Assembly (NCBI GenBank): GCA_021767245.1
Contig: JAASTO010000048.1
Span: 1-15,196, forward strand
Source of the DNA: Balneolaceae bacterium
GTDB lineage: Bacteria; Bacteroidota; Rhodothermia; Balneolales; Balneolaceae
DNA length: 15,196 bases
Direction: 5' to 3'
A program made the position numbers and the translations under genes. Below the pieces are notes generated by a model, which worked only from the letters and a program-made list of their open reading frames with translations, ran no database searches and was not told where the DNA came from. Of this stretch, positions 7,590 through 15,055 are shown piece by piece (the stretch's first letter is position 1; each line of letters opens with the position of its first letter).

Positions 7590-8135
7590 ATGAATACTAC
7601 AGAAGATCAAAAAATACACGGTATTCTTGCGGAGTTTAAAAATCCCAAGGAGCTAACAGATGTAGCCAAAAAAATGGTTAACTCCGGTTACAGCAAATTT
7701 GACACATTCAGTCCATTCCCAATACATGGAATGGATAAGGCCATGAATCTGAAAAAATCTAAATTAGGCTGGATCGTTCTTGGCCACGGCATACTAGGCT
7801 TCAGTATTGCCATTGCGATGATGTATTTTATGTCTGTAATTGATTACCCACTGAACATAAGTGGCAAACCATTTTTCAATGCACCGGCATGGGTGCCTAT
7901 TACTTTTGAATTAACGGTACTTTTATCCGCTTTCGGAGCTGTTTTTGGGATGTTCTTCCTGAACGGACTTCCGAAACTGCACAATCCTCTTTTCAATTCA
8001 GAACGGTTCAAAAAAGCCACTGATGACGGATTCTTTGCATGCATCGAAGCAGATGATGACATGTTTGAGGCAGAAAAAGTGAAAGCACTTTTTCAGGAAG
8101 CCGGTGCTAGCCACATTGAGGAAGTTTATGAATAA
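7590..8135 (+). CDS. actD: Alternative complex III subunit D, DUF3341 membrane protein
   Basis: A 181-residue protein with a soluble N-terminal region (about 1-55) containing GILAEFKNPKELTDVAKKM, a two-helix hairpin (about 58-83 and 100-124), and a soluble C-terminal region ending in DDMFEAEKVKALFQEAGASHIEEVYE-type sequence (quoted in part). This layout is DUF3341, the ActD family. The helix loop FFNAPAWVPITFE is typical. ActD is structural in ACIII and binds no cofactor. The frame extends upstream to 7512 inside actC, but ATG 7590 gives the family N-terminus and sits 7 nt after the actC stop, with a weak AGAAG nearby. The stop overlaps the start of actE by 8 nt, suggesting translational coupling. 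Confidence 0.92.
   Translation: MNTTEDQKIHGILAEFKNPKELTDVAKKMVNSGYSKFDTFSPFPIHGMDKAMNLKKSKLGWIVLGHGILGFSIAIAMMYFMSVIDYPLNISGKPFFNAPAWVPITFELTVLLSAFGAVFGMFFLNGLPKLHNPLFNSERFKKATDDGFFACIEADDDMFEAEKVKALFQEAGASHIEEVYE
8118..8130 (+). promoter_or_regulatory. Strong Shine-Dalgarno deciding the actE start
   Basis: GAGGAAG at 8118-8124 lies 3 nt before ATG 8128, inside the last codons of actD. It is among the clearest ribosome-binding sequences in the window and favours the overlapping start over ATG 8164. Confidence 0.5.
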
Positions 8136-9162
8136 GAAATCTACACACATACCATTTTCAGGAATGAACGTAAAAGGACTACTTAAGGTAGCCAGTGTAT
8201 TTGCATTGGGTATCTCCTTATCAGCCTGCCAGGGACAGATCAGTGAAAAACCTCCTATTCATCCAAATATGAATATGGATCAACAGCCAAGAAAAGAAGC
8301 TCAGGAAGTAAATAATTTCTTCGCTGATGGACGCAGCATGCGTACTCCTGTTGAAGGAACCGTTGCCCGAGGCTTAGCCAAAACGGACAAAGCTTTATAT
8401 GAAGGCGTAGACGAAAACGGTGAATTCATTGACTACATTCCCGTAGATCTGACAAAATCATTCCTCTACCGAGGCAAAGAGCGTTATGAGATTTTTTGTA
8501 CCCCCTGCCACGGACAAACCGGTGCAGGAAATGGGGTAATCATGGAAGGTGGCTACGGATATGTTCCCGCTCCATCCTACCATGATCAACGAGTTCGTGA
8601 ATTATCTGATGGAGAAATATACTCTGCTATCTATAACGGTGTCAGAACCATGCCTTCTTACGCTACACAGATACCGGTTGAAGACCGATGGGCAATTGTA
8701 GGTTACATTCGTGCGCTTCAAGCCAGTCAAAATGTAACTGAACAGGAACTTCAAGAATTTGATGTAGATATTGCTTCTCTTCAGGCAAAAGCTAACGAAG
8801 AACAAGCAGAAGCAGATTCGATCGCTGCTGCAAGACAACCTCAGGAAGCTCCTGAACCATCTATTGAAATTGGACAACAAGCAATCACGGCTAATGCCTG
8901 CGGAACTTGCCACAGTGAAGACGGTTCTGCGGGAATCGGACCAACCTGGGCAGGATTATTTGGCAGTGAAGGTGAAGTGGTAACAGCTGATGGCGAGACC
9001 ATTACAGTAACTAAAGATGAGGATTACATCCGTGAGTCTATTGTTGAACCTAATGCCAAAAAATCAGTTGGTTTTGAGCAAATGGTGATGGCATCATATA
9101 GCTATCTGGCTGATCATGAAATTGAATCCATCATCCTCTATATCAAAAATCTTAATAACTAA
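8128..9162 (+). CDS. actE: Alternative complex III subunit E, lipoprotein cytochrome c with two haem domains
   Basis: A 344-residue periplasmic cytochrome. A hydrophobic signal ends in a lipobox, ISLSAC, with Cys34 as the probable lipidated residue. The first cytochrome domain has CTPCH (Cys124/127-His128) and a TMPSY Met ligand candidate. The second has CGTCH (Cys258/261-His262) and a QMVMASY Met candidate, separated by an acidic Ala/Glu-rich linker (about 218-248). As far as I recall, characterised ActE proteins are monohaem, so the second domain is an extension; it closely resembles the cytochrome domain fused to CoxB. ATG 8128 is preceded by GAGGAAG (8118-8124) and overlaps actD by 8 nt, so it is preferred. 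ATG 8164 would give a more compact 22-residue lipoprotein signal and remains possible. Confidence 0.92.
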   Translation: MNKKSTHIPFSGMNVKGLLKVASVFALGISLSACQGQISEKPPIHPNMNMDQQPRKEAQEVNNFFADGRSMRTPVEGTVARGLAKTDKALYEGVDENGEFIDYIPVDLTKSFLYRGKERYEIFCTPCHGQTGAGNGVIMEGGYGYVPAPSYHDQRVRELSDGEIYSAIYNGVRTMPSYATQIPVEDRWAIVGYIRALQASQNVTEQELQEFDVDIASLQAKANEEQAEADSIAAARQPQEAPEPSIEIGQQAITANACGTCHSEDGSAGIGPTWAGLFGSEGEVVTADGETITVTKDEDYIRESIVEPNAKKSVGFEQMVMASYSYLADHEIESIILYIKNLNN

Positions 9163-9187
9163 GAACTTTGCTTAACAAACTTATAAA

Positions 9188-10399
9188 ATGAGTCATAAGC
9201 CTACTATAACAGATACTCTACAATTTCCAACCGACAGCAAAGTTCCAGGTGCACTTTTAGGCGTTGGTGCTGTTGGATTAATAGCCACGATCATTGGGTA
9301 TTTCCTGGATGCTGATCAGTTCTTCTTTTCATACCTGGTCAGCTTTACCTTTTTCTCGGGAATTGCTCTTTCAGCATTGATCATGGTCATGTTACACCAC
9401 ATCACCAAATCAAGCTGGGGTGTGGTCTTCAGAAGGATCTCTGAATCATTTACTGCCAATATCTGGATATGGGCTATCTTTGTAGTACCGATTCTCTTTG
9501 GTATTCACAATCTGTACCACTGGAGTCACCCTGAATTATTGGAGTATGGCACCGAAGAGTTCGATAAAATCGTAGCCGGAAAGTCTCCATTCCTTAATTC
9601 TACCTTTTTTATCATTCGTCAGGTGATATATTTTGCCATCTGGGGATTCTTGGGTTATAAACTCCACAAGGTTTCTGTACAAATGGATGAAACCAACGAT
9701 TGGGGATTATCTACACTTTTAAGAAAAGTGAGTGCTCCGGGTATCCTTTTATTTGCTTTTACTGTGGCTTTTGCCGGCTTTGACTGGTTAATGTCACTTG
9801 ACCCACACTGGTTCTCTACCATGTTCGGTGTGTATTTCTTTGCTATTAATTTCCAGGCTTTCTGGCCTATCATGATCCTGATCGTGTTTTTCCTTCACAA
9901 ACAAGGATTATTGACTAACACGATCCGTCAGGTACATATCTATGACCTGGGTGCATGGTTCTTTGCCTTTACAGTATTTTATGCTTACATCGCATTTTCA
10001 CAGTTCCTGTTGATCTACTATGCTAACCTTCCTGAAGAAACTCTTTGGTATTATCACAGAATGGAAGGTGGATGGCAGTATCTGCTTTACGGATTTCTGA
10101 TCTTCCGTTTCGCCGTTCCTTTCTTAGTACTTCTCAACAGAGAAGCTAAGAAGAACAGAATGGTATTGGGTGGAATGTCAGCCTTGGTTCTGATCATTCA
10201 TTTTGCAGAGATCTACTGGATCGCTATGCCAACCCTTTATGATCACGGCTTCAGCTTCAGCTGGATGGATATAACCGCTTTCTTAGGATTAGGTGGTATA
10301 TTCTTTGGATTATTCTTCCGTCAATTTAAACAGAATGACATGATCCCTAAGAATGATCCTAAACTTGAAGACTGTCTCTCCAAATCATATCACCAATAA
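9188..10399 (+). CDS. actF: Alternative complex III subunit F, second NrfD-like membrane protein
   Basis: A 403-residue protein with about ten membrane helices, shorter than ActC but of the same fold family. Recognisable ActF stretches are LYHWSHPE (109-116), FAGFDWLMSLDPHWFSTMFG (195-214) and AFSQFLLIYYANLPEET further on. Conserved His and Asp residues in these helices are thought to form a proton path in ACIII; whether ActF itself binds quinol is less settled than for ActC. It starts 25 nt after actE. The C-terminal tail, from about residue 380, is polar and ends in KSYHQ. No truncation or unusual feature was seen. Confidence 0.93.
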   Translation: MSHKPTITDTLQFPTDSKVPGALLGVGAVGLIATIIGYFLDADQFFFSYLVSFTFFSGIALSALIMVMLHHITKSSWGVVFRRISESFTANIWIWAIFVVPILFGIHNLYHWSHPELLEYGTEEFDKIVAGKSPFLNSTFFIIRQVIYFAIWGFLGYKLHKVSVQMDETNDWGLSTLLRKVSAPGILLFAFTVAFAGFDWLMSLDPHWFSTMFGVYFFAINFQAFWPIMILIVFFLHKQGLLTNTIRQVHIYDLGAWFFAFTVFYAYIAFSQFLLIYYANLPEETLWYYHRMEGGWQYLLYGFLIFRFAVPFLVLLNREAKKNRMVLGGMSALVLIIHFAEIYWIAMPTLYDHGFSFSWMDITAFLGLGGIFFGLFFRQFKQNDMIPKNDPKLEDCLSKSYHQ

Positions 10400-10414
10400 A
10401 TAATTTTTTTTACG

Positions 10415-10825
10415 ATGTCAGATAAGCAAAATTCAGAACACAAACCTAAAGAGGCTGAAGAAGCTGCAATGGTAAATGATGAAGGATCCGTTGAAGATGT
10501 AGATCTTTCAACAGAAGATGATGAGTTAGCATCCGGTGTTTCGCATGGTGTGATGAGTGACAATCTCAATTACAGCAAACTGATATTCTGGTCAACCATT
10601 GGTACTTTACTTGTTATAATATTTGTGATCTCTATGGTTTTTTTCTCACAATACAGTTTATTTGAAGCACAAAAAGAAGCTTCACTGAGAGTAACTTATT
10701 CTGATTTCTCCGAATTGAGAGCCGAACAAGAACAAGAGTTAAACAGTTTTGGAGTGGTAGACCTTGAAGAAGGCATTTACCGCATTCCTATTGACAGTGC
10801 AATTAGTAAAATTGCTATAGATTAA
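10415..10825 (+). CDS. Small single-TM protein of unknown function in the act-cox operon
   Basis: A 136-residue protein that I cannot assign to a named family. The first 50 residues are very acidic and low in complexity (EAEEAAMVNDEGSVEDVD and DLSTEDDELAS), then a single membrane helix (about 55-77), then a short segment with LNSFGVVD (109-116) and YRIPIDSAI (122-130). The latter resembles the LNSYGWVD...RIPIDRAM motif that I recall in small proteins encoded next to SCO1 and ACIII genes in other bacteria; that resemblance is from memory and unchecked. With the acidic tail in the cytoplasm, the motif would face the periplasm. It lies 15 nt after actF and 10 nt before the SCO1 gene, so it is co-transcribed. 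An accessory or assembly role for ACIII or caa3 is an inference. Confidence 0.8.
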   Translation: MSDKQNSEHKPKEAEEAAMVNDEGSVEDVDLSTEDDELASGVSHGVMSDNLNYSKLIFWSTIGTLLVIIFVISMVFFSQYSLFEAQKEASLRVTYSDFSELRAEQEQELNSFGVVDLEEGIYRIPIDSAISKIAID

Positions 10826-10835
10826 ATAACCACCT

Positions 10836-11669
10836 ATGAGACGTATTACACTGCCGGCAATATTTGTATTGTTAGCAGTGTTTCTGAATTCACTTTCTGC
10901 TTTTGCACAGCTTAATCGTGAAGAACCGGACGCGCTGCAAAACCTGGGCATAGACGAGCATTTGGGCGATTTCATCCCCCTTGATGCCAAATTTGCGACC
11001 TCGGCCGGCGATAGTGTGACCATTGGTGATTTATTAGAGGAAGGAAAACCTGTTTTATTGAATCCTCTTTACTATGAATGTCCCATGTTATGTGGACTTG
11101 TGCTTGACGGGACCCTGAATGTGATCGAGGATCTCGCCTGGAAGCCCGGTAAAGATTTTATTGTTATTTCGGTCAGTATTGATCCGGAAGAAGACGCTGA
11201 ACTGGCCAGAAAGACCAAAGATAATTATCTGGCTCAAATGGATTCCACGACTAAAAGTGGATGGCATTTTCTTACCGGAAATAAAACTGAGATCGATAAG
11301 GTAGTTGAAGCCGCAGGCTTTCAATACAAAGAAATTGAAGAGACCGGTGAGTATGCGCACAGTGCTGCCATCATCTTACTGAGTCCTAAAGGGAAAATCA
11401 CCAGATATTTATATGGTATCTCCTATGACGAATTTGACGTACGAAACGCACTGTATGAATCTGCCGATGGAAAGATAGGAAGCACCATCGATAAGGTAGT
11501 GATGTATTGTTATCAATACGATCCTGACTCCGGCAGTTATGTACCTATGGCGTTCAATATAATGAAGCTTGGTGGCTTGGCTACACTGATATTTCTCGGT
11601 ATATTCTTAGGCCTCCTCTGGCTTCGCGAAAAACGCAAAAACACAACCTCAAAATCTGAATTTAACTAA
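10836..11669 (+). CDS. SCO1/SenC family copper chaperone for cytochrome oxidase
   Basis: A 277-residue protein with an N-terminal signal (MRRITLPAIFVLLAVFLN, likely cut after SAFA-Q), a thioredoxin-fold domain and a C-terminal membrane helix (about 246-263) followed by a basic tail. The copper-binding set is complete: CPMLC (Cys82 and Cys86) and His175 in YAHSA. SCO proteins deliver copper to, or reduce, the CuA cysteines of oxidase subunit II. Placement directly before coxB, with a 1-nt TAATG overlap, fits that job. Many SCO proteins are anchored by an N-terminal helix; here a C-terminal anchor appears to hold a processed protein, an arrangement I believe is common in ACIII-linked SCO proteins. 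Confidence 0.92.
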   Translation: MRRITLPAIFVLLAVFLNSLSAFAQLNREEPDALQNLGIDEHLGDFIPLDAKFATSAGDSVTIGDLLEEGKPVLLNPLYYECPMLCGLVLDGTLNVIEDLAWKPGKDFIVISVSIDPEEDAELARKTKDNYLAQMDSTTKSGWHFLTGNKTEIDKVVEAAGFQYKEIEETGEYAHSAAIILLSPKGKITRYLYGISYDEFDVRNALYESADGKIGSTIDKVVMYCYQYDPDSGSYVPMAFNIMKLGGLATLIFLGIFLGLLWLREKRKNTTSKSEFN

Positions 11670-12610
11670 TGGGCAGTTTATTCGACTTCATGCTCCCGGA
11701 ATTAAAATCTCCTTTAACCGGGGCAAGTACCGATGCATTGATGGGTTTCATCCACCTTGTAAGCTTTATCATTCTTGCCGGTGTTACCATTGCAATGATC
11801 TATTTTGCAATCAAGTACAAACGCAAATCTGATGATGACCAAACACCACTTATTACACATAACAACACTCTGGAGCTTACCTGGTCAGTTATTCCTCTAA
11901 TACTTGTATTCATTGTATTTGGATGGGGATATTCTGGATGGCTGAATCTGAAAGCCGTACCCGACAATGCGTATGAAATACAAGTTTCTGCATACAAATG
12001 GGGATGGACATTCAGCTACGAAAACGGTGCTCAGGTTGGGAATGAGGTTCATGTACCTGCCGGTCGCCCTGTAAAGCTTGTGATGAAATCACAGGATGTA
12101 CTTCACTCCTTTTTTGTTCCTGACTATCGTATCAAGCAAGACGTTCTCCCAAACCGCTATACCTATGTTTGGTTCCAGGCTGACGAAGCCGGAGAATCTC
12201 AGGTCTTTTGTACCGAGTATTGCGGAACGTCACACTCTGACATGCTAGCCAAGGTAATTGTCCACACTCAAAGTGATTTTGAGAACTGGTTAGCTTCACA
12301 AAATACCGGTGGCGGTGGAACCCCTGTTGAACGAGGTGAAAGCCTTCTAACCCTTCAGGGTTGTGTAACCTGCCACTCTGTGGATGGTTCTGAAAAGATC
12401 GGACCTACCTTCCAGAAACTGTTCGGCCGTGAGGAAACAATGACTGACGGCACCACCTTAACTGTAGACGAAAACTACATAAGAGAGTCTATTCTGGATC
12501 CCGGTGCTAAAATCGTGGAAGGATACCAAAACCAAATGGTTAGTTACGAAGGTCGCTTAAGCGATGACGACATTTCTGATATTATTGAATACATAAAAAC
12601 TTTAGATTAA
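11669..12610 (+). CDS. coxB: Cytochrome c oxidase subunit II with fused cytochrome c domain (caa3 type)
   Basis: A 313-residue subunit II: two membrane helices (about 25-48 and 70-90), a cupredoxin domain and a C-terminal cytochrome c domain. All CuA ligands are present: His146, Cys181, Glu183, Cys185, His189 and Met192 (FCTEYCGTSHSDM). The aromatic entry region YKWGWTF (109-115) is also intact. After a Gly-rich linker (TGGGGT near 213-218) comes CVTCH (Cys232/235-His236) with Met290 in NQMVSY as the probable sixth ligand. This is the caa3 arrangement, in which the fused haem receives electrons and passes them to CuA. No cleavable signal is evident. The start codon overlaps the SCO1 stop by 1 nt, and coxA starts 1 nt after the stop. 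Confidence 0.95.
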   Translation: MGSLFDFMLPELKSPLTGASTDALMGFIHLVSFIILAGVTIAMIYFAIKYKRKSDDDQTPLITHNNTLELTWSVIPLILVFIVFGWGYSGWLNLKAVPDNAYEIQVSAYKWGWTFSYENGAQVGNEVHVPAGRPVKLVMKSQDVLHSFFVPDYRIKQDVLPNRYTYVWFQADEAGESQVFCTEYCGTSHSDMLAKVIVHTQSDFENWLASQNTGGGGTPVERGESLLTLQGCVTCHSVDGSEKIGPTFQKLFGREETMTDGTTLTVDENYIRESILDPGAKIVEGYQNQMVSYEGRLSDDDISDIIEYIKTLD

Positions 12611-12611
12611 C

Positions 12612-14318
12612 ATGGCTACAGCTGAAGTATCACCAGCATCTACTGGTACTAAAAAGACATTCAAGGTAAAACGCTATATTCCTAGCGAAAATCCTAAAAA
12701 GACCTTTTTTACAGAGGAACGAGGACTTTGGGCCTGGTTAACTACCGTTGACCACAAGAAGATCGGACTCATGTATCTTGGTTCAGTGACCTTTTTCTTC
12801 CTCCTTGGTGGAATTCTGGCACTCTTACTGAGAACCGAGCTCCTTACCCCGGCTCAAACCTTTATAGAGGCTGATACCTATAATCAGTTCTTTACCCTGC
12901 ACGGTGCCATTATGGTATTCTTTGTGCTGGTACCCTCTATTCCCGCAGCCCTCGGTAACTTTGTGTTACCTATGCAGCTTGGGGCAAAGGATGTAGCATT
13001 CCCCCGGCTTAACCTTGCCAGTTTATATATCTACATTATTGGAGCCATCTTTACATTCATAGCTCTTGCAAGCAACGGCCTGGATACCGGCTGGACCTTC
13101 TACACTCCTTACAGTACTGAATCCACCTCCAGTGTGATCTGGGTAACCATGGGTGTGTTTATTCTTGGATTCTCCTCTATTCTGACAGGAACCAACTTTA
13201 TTGCAACAATTCATAAGTTAAGAGCTCCCGGTATTACCTGGAGTAAATTGCCTCTGAATATCTGGGCCCTTTATGCCACCAGCATTATGCAGGTTCTTGC
13301 AACCCCGGTACTTGCCATTACTCTGTTGCTTCTTACCATGGAGCGCTTCCTGGGTGTAGGTATCTTTGATCCATCTTTAGGTGGTGACCCCGTTCTGTAC
13401 CAGCATTTCTTCTGGTTCTATTCCCACCCTGCGGTTTACATTATGATCGTACCGGGTTTTGGAATTATCTCAGAAGTTATTACCACATTCTCTAAGAAAC
13501 ACATATTTGGATACTGGGCTATTGCCCTTTCATCCCTGGCTATTGCATTCATCGGTTTCCTCGTATGGGGTCACCACATGTTTACTTCCGGTCAGTCTGC
13601 CGTTGCTACTACCGTGTTCTCATTCCTGACCTTCCTGGTAGGAATTCCAACCGGTATCAAGATCCTGAACTGGGTAGCCACTCTTTACAAAGGCTCCATT
13701 GAAATGAAGACACCGATGGTTTACGTTTTTGTCTTCCTCTTCCTATTCTCGATCGGTGGATTCACAGGTATTATGCTGGGTGCCCTTTCTGCGGATATTC
13801 ACCTTCACGATACCTACTATGTGGTCGCTCACTTTCACTATGTGATGATGGGTGGAACATTGATCGCCCTGCTGGCAGGACTTCACTACTGGTGGCCAAA
13901 AATGACCGGTAAGATGTACAATGAATTTCAGGCCAAGATCGGTGCTGCTTTAATCTTCATCGGCTTTAACATGACCTTCCTCCCTCAGTTTATCATGGGT
14001 TCGCAAGGTATGCCACGACGATATTACAACTACATCGATCAGTTTACCATTTTCCACCAAACATCAACCATAGGTTCCTACATCCTGGGTGTTGGTTTCC
14101 TGTTGATCGCCTATTATCTGGCTAAATCATTGATGAGTGGTGAAAGAGCAGGTTCAAACCCATGGGGAAGCCGTGGCCTGGAATGGCAGTCAACCTCCCC
14201 TCCTGATCTGCATAATTTCGACCATACTCCGGTTGTGATCAACGGTCCTTACGACTATCACAAGCCTATGGAAGAATTCCAGCTTGGTCTGGCAAATGCT
14301 CACGATGAGAAGCATTAA
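12612..14318 (+). CDS. coxA: Cytochrome c oxidase subunit I, A2-type haem-copper oxidase
   Basis: A 568-residue subunit I with about twelve membrane helices. Ligands seen: His97 (TLHGAIMVFF) and His409 for the low-spin haem; His272, His321 and His322 (WGHHMFTSG) for CuB; His407 (VVAHFHYVMMGG) for the high-spin haem. Tyr276 lies four residues after His272 and is the expected cross-linked tyrosine. Helix VI reads YSHPAVY (270-276) rather than GHPEV, so the D-channel glutamate is replaced by the Tyr-Ser pair that defines A2-type oxidases such as Rhodothermus marinus caa3. The protein reduces oxygen to water and pumps protons. A soluble N-terminal stretch of about 45 residues, rich in Lys and Thr, precedes the first helix. 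Confidence 0.97.
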   Translation: MATAEVSPASTGTKKTFKVKRYIPSENPKKTFFTEERGLWAWLTTVDHKKIGLMYLGSVTFFFLLGGILALLLRTELLTPAQTFIEADTYNQFFTLHGAIMVFFVLVPSIPAALGNFVLPMQLGAKDVAFPRLNLASLYIYIIGAIFTFIALASNGLDTGWTFYTPYSTESTSSVIWVTMGVFILGFSSILTGTNFIATIHKLRAPGITWSKLPLNIWALYATSIMQVLATPVLAITLLLLTMERFLGVGIFDPSLGGDPVLYQHFFWFYSHPAVYIMIVPGFGIISEVITTFSKKHIFGYWAIALSSLAIAFIGFLVWGHHMFTSGQSAVATTVFSFLTFLVGIPTGIKILNWVATLYKGSIEMKTPMVYVFVFLFLFSIGGFTGIMLGALSADIHLHDTYYVVAHFHYVMMGGTLIALLAGLHYWWPKMTGKMYNEFQAKIGAALIFIGFNMTFLPQFIMGSQGMPRRYYNYIDQFTIFHQTSTIGSYILGVGFLLIAYYLAKSLMSGERAGSNPWGSRGLEWQSTSPPDLHNFDHTPVVINGPYDYHKPMEEFQLGLANAHDEKH

Positions 14319-14378
14319 AAGACTATTCAAACCTAATTCAACAATTAATTTTAACTATAAAACACAACTCGGGAAGTA

Positions 14379-15029
14379 ATGGCGAATCATTCGACTTCAC
14401 ACCCCACGCATGTGCAACATCACTTTGTTGATTCTGATCAACAATTTGATACCGCAAAATTGGGTATGTGGGTGTTTCTTGTTAACGAAATCCTATTCTT
14501 TGGCGGTTTATTCTGTGCTTATATCGTATACAGAGCATGGTATCCGGAACTCTTTCAAATGGCAGCCCTTGAGCTGAACACATTCTGGGGTGCCGTCAAC
14601 ACAGTAGTTCTTATCGGTAGTAGTTTAACGGTAGCCATGGCTATCCGTTCTGCCCAAAAGAATCAGATGAAAGGCTTAAAGATCAACTTGCTGATTACTA
14701 TTGCATTGGCCGTTGTGTTTATGGTCATTAAAGGGTTTGAATATGCTCATAAGTTTGAGTTAGGCATCTTCCCTGGTGACTTTTACACCTACGAAGGTTT
14801 AGATCACCCACAAGCCAATGTATTCTTTGGGATCTATTACATGCTGACCGGCGTTCACGCCCTTCACGTTTTGATTGGAATTGGTTTGATCTTCTGGATC
14901 TATCTGCGTGCCAGAAAAGGAGAATTCAGCAGTGAATATTATACTCCTGTTGAGATCACTGGACTGTACTGGCACTTGGTTGACCTTATCTGGATCTTCC
15001 TATTCCCGCTCCTATACCTTATTGAATGA
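14379..15029 (+). CDS. coxC: Cytochrome c oxidase subunit III
   Basis: A 216-residue protein with five membrane helices, the shorter bacterial form lacking the first two helices of the mitochondrial type. The His-rich N-terminus (HSTSHPTHVQHH) precedes GMWVFLVNEILFFGG with Glu37, then IKGFEYAHK with Glu121, TGVHALHVLIG, and the closing WHLVDLIWIFLFPLLYL. These are standard subunit III features. Subunit III stabilises subunit I and supports proton uptake. ATG 14379 follows GGGAAG (14371-14376) at short distance. The 60-bp AT-rich gap after coxA is the longest within the operon; no hairpin or convincing promoter was seen in it, so co-transcription remains likely. Confidence 0.95.
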   Translation: MANHSTSHPTHVQHHFVDSDQQFDTAKLGMWVFLVNEILFFGGLFCAYIVYRAWYPELFQMAALELNTFWGAVNTVVLIGSSLTVAMAIRSAQKNQMKGLKINLLITIALAVVFMVIKGFEYAHKFELGIFPGDFYTYEGLDHPQANVFFGIYYMLTGVHALHVLIGIGLIFWIYLRARKGEFSSEYYTPVEITGLYWHLVDLIWIFLFPLLYLIE

Positions 15030-15055
15030 CAGAAATTATTTAAACCTACTGAACT

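Noticed and set aside
14319..14378. Internal promoter or terminator between coxA and coxC
   Set aside because: The 60-bp gap is AT-rich but has no TAnnTTTG element and no stem with a T-run.
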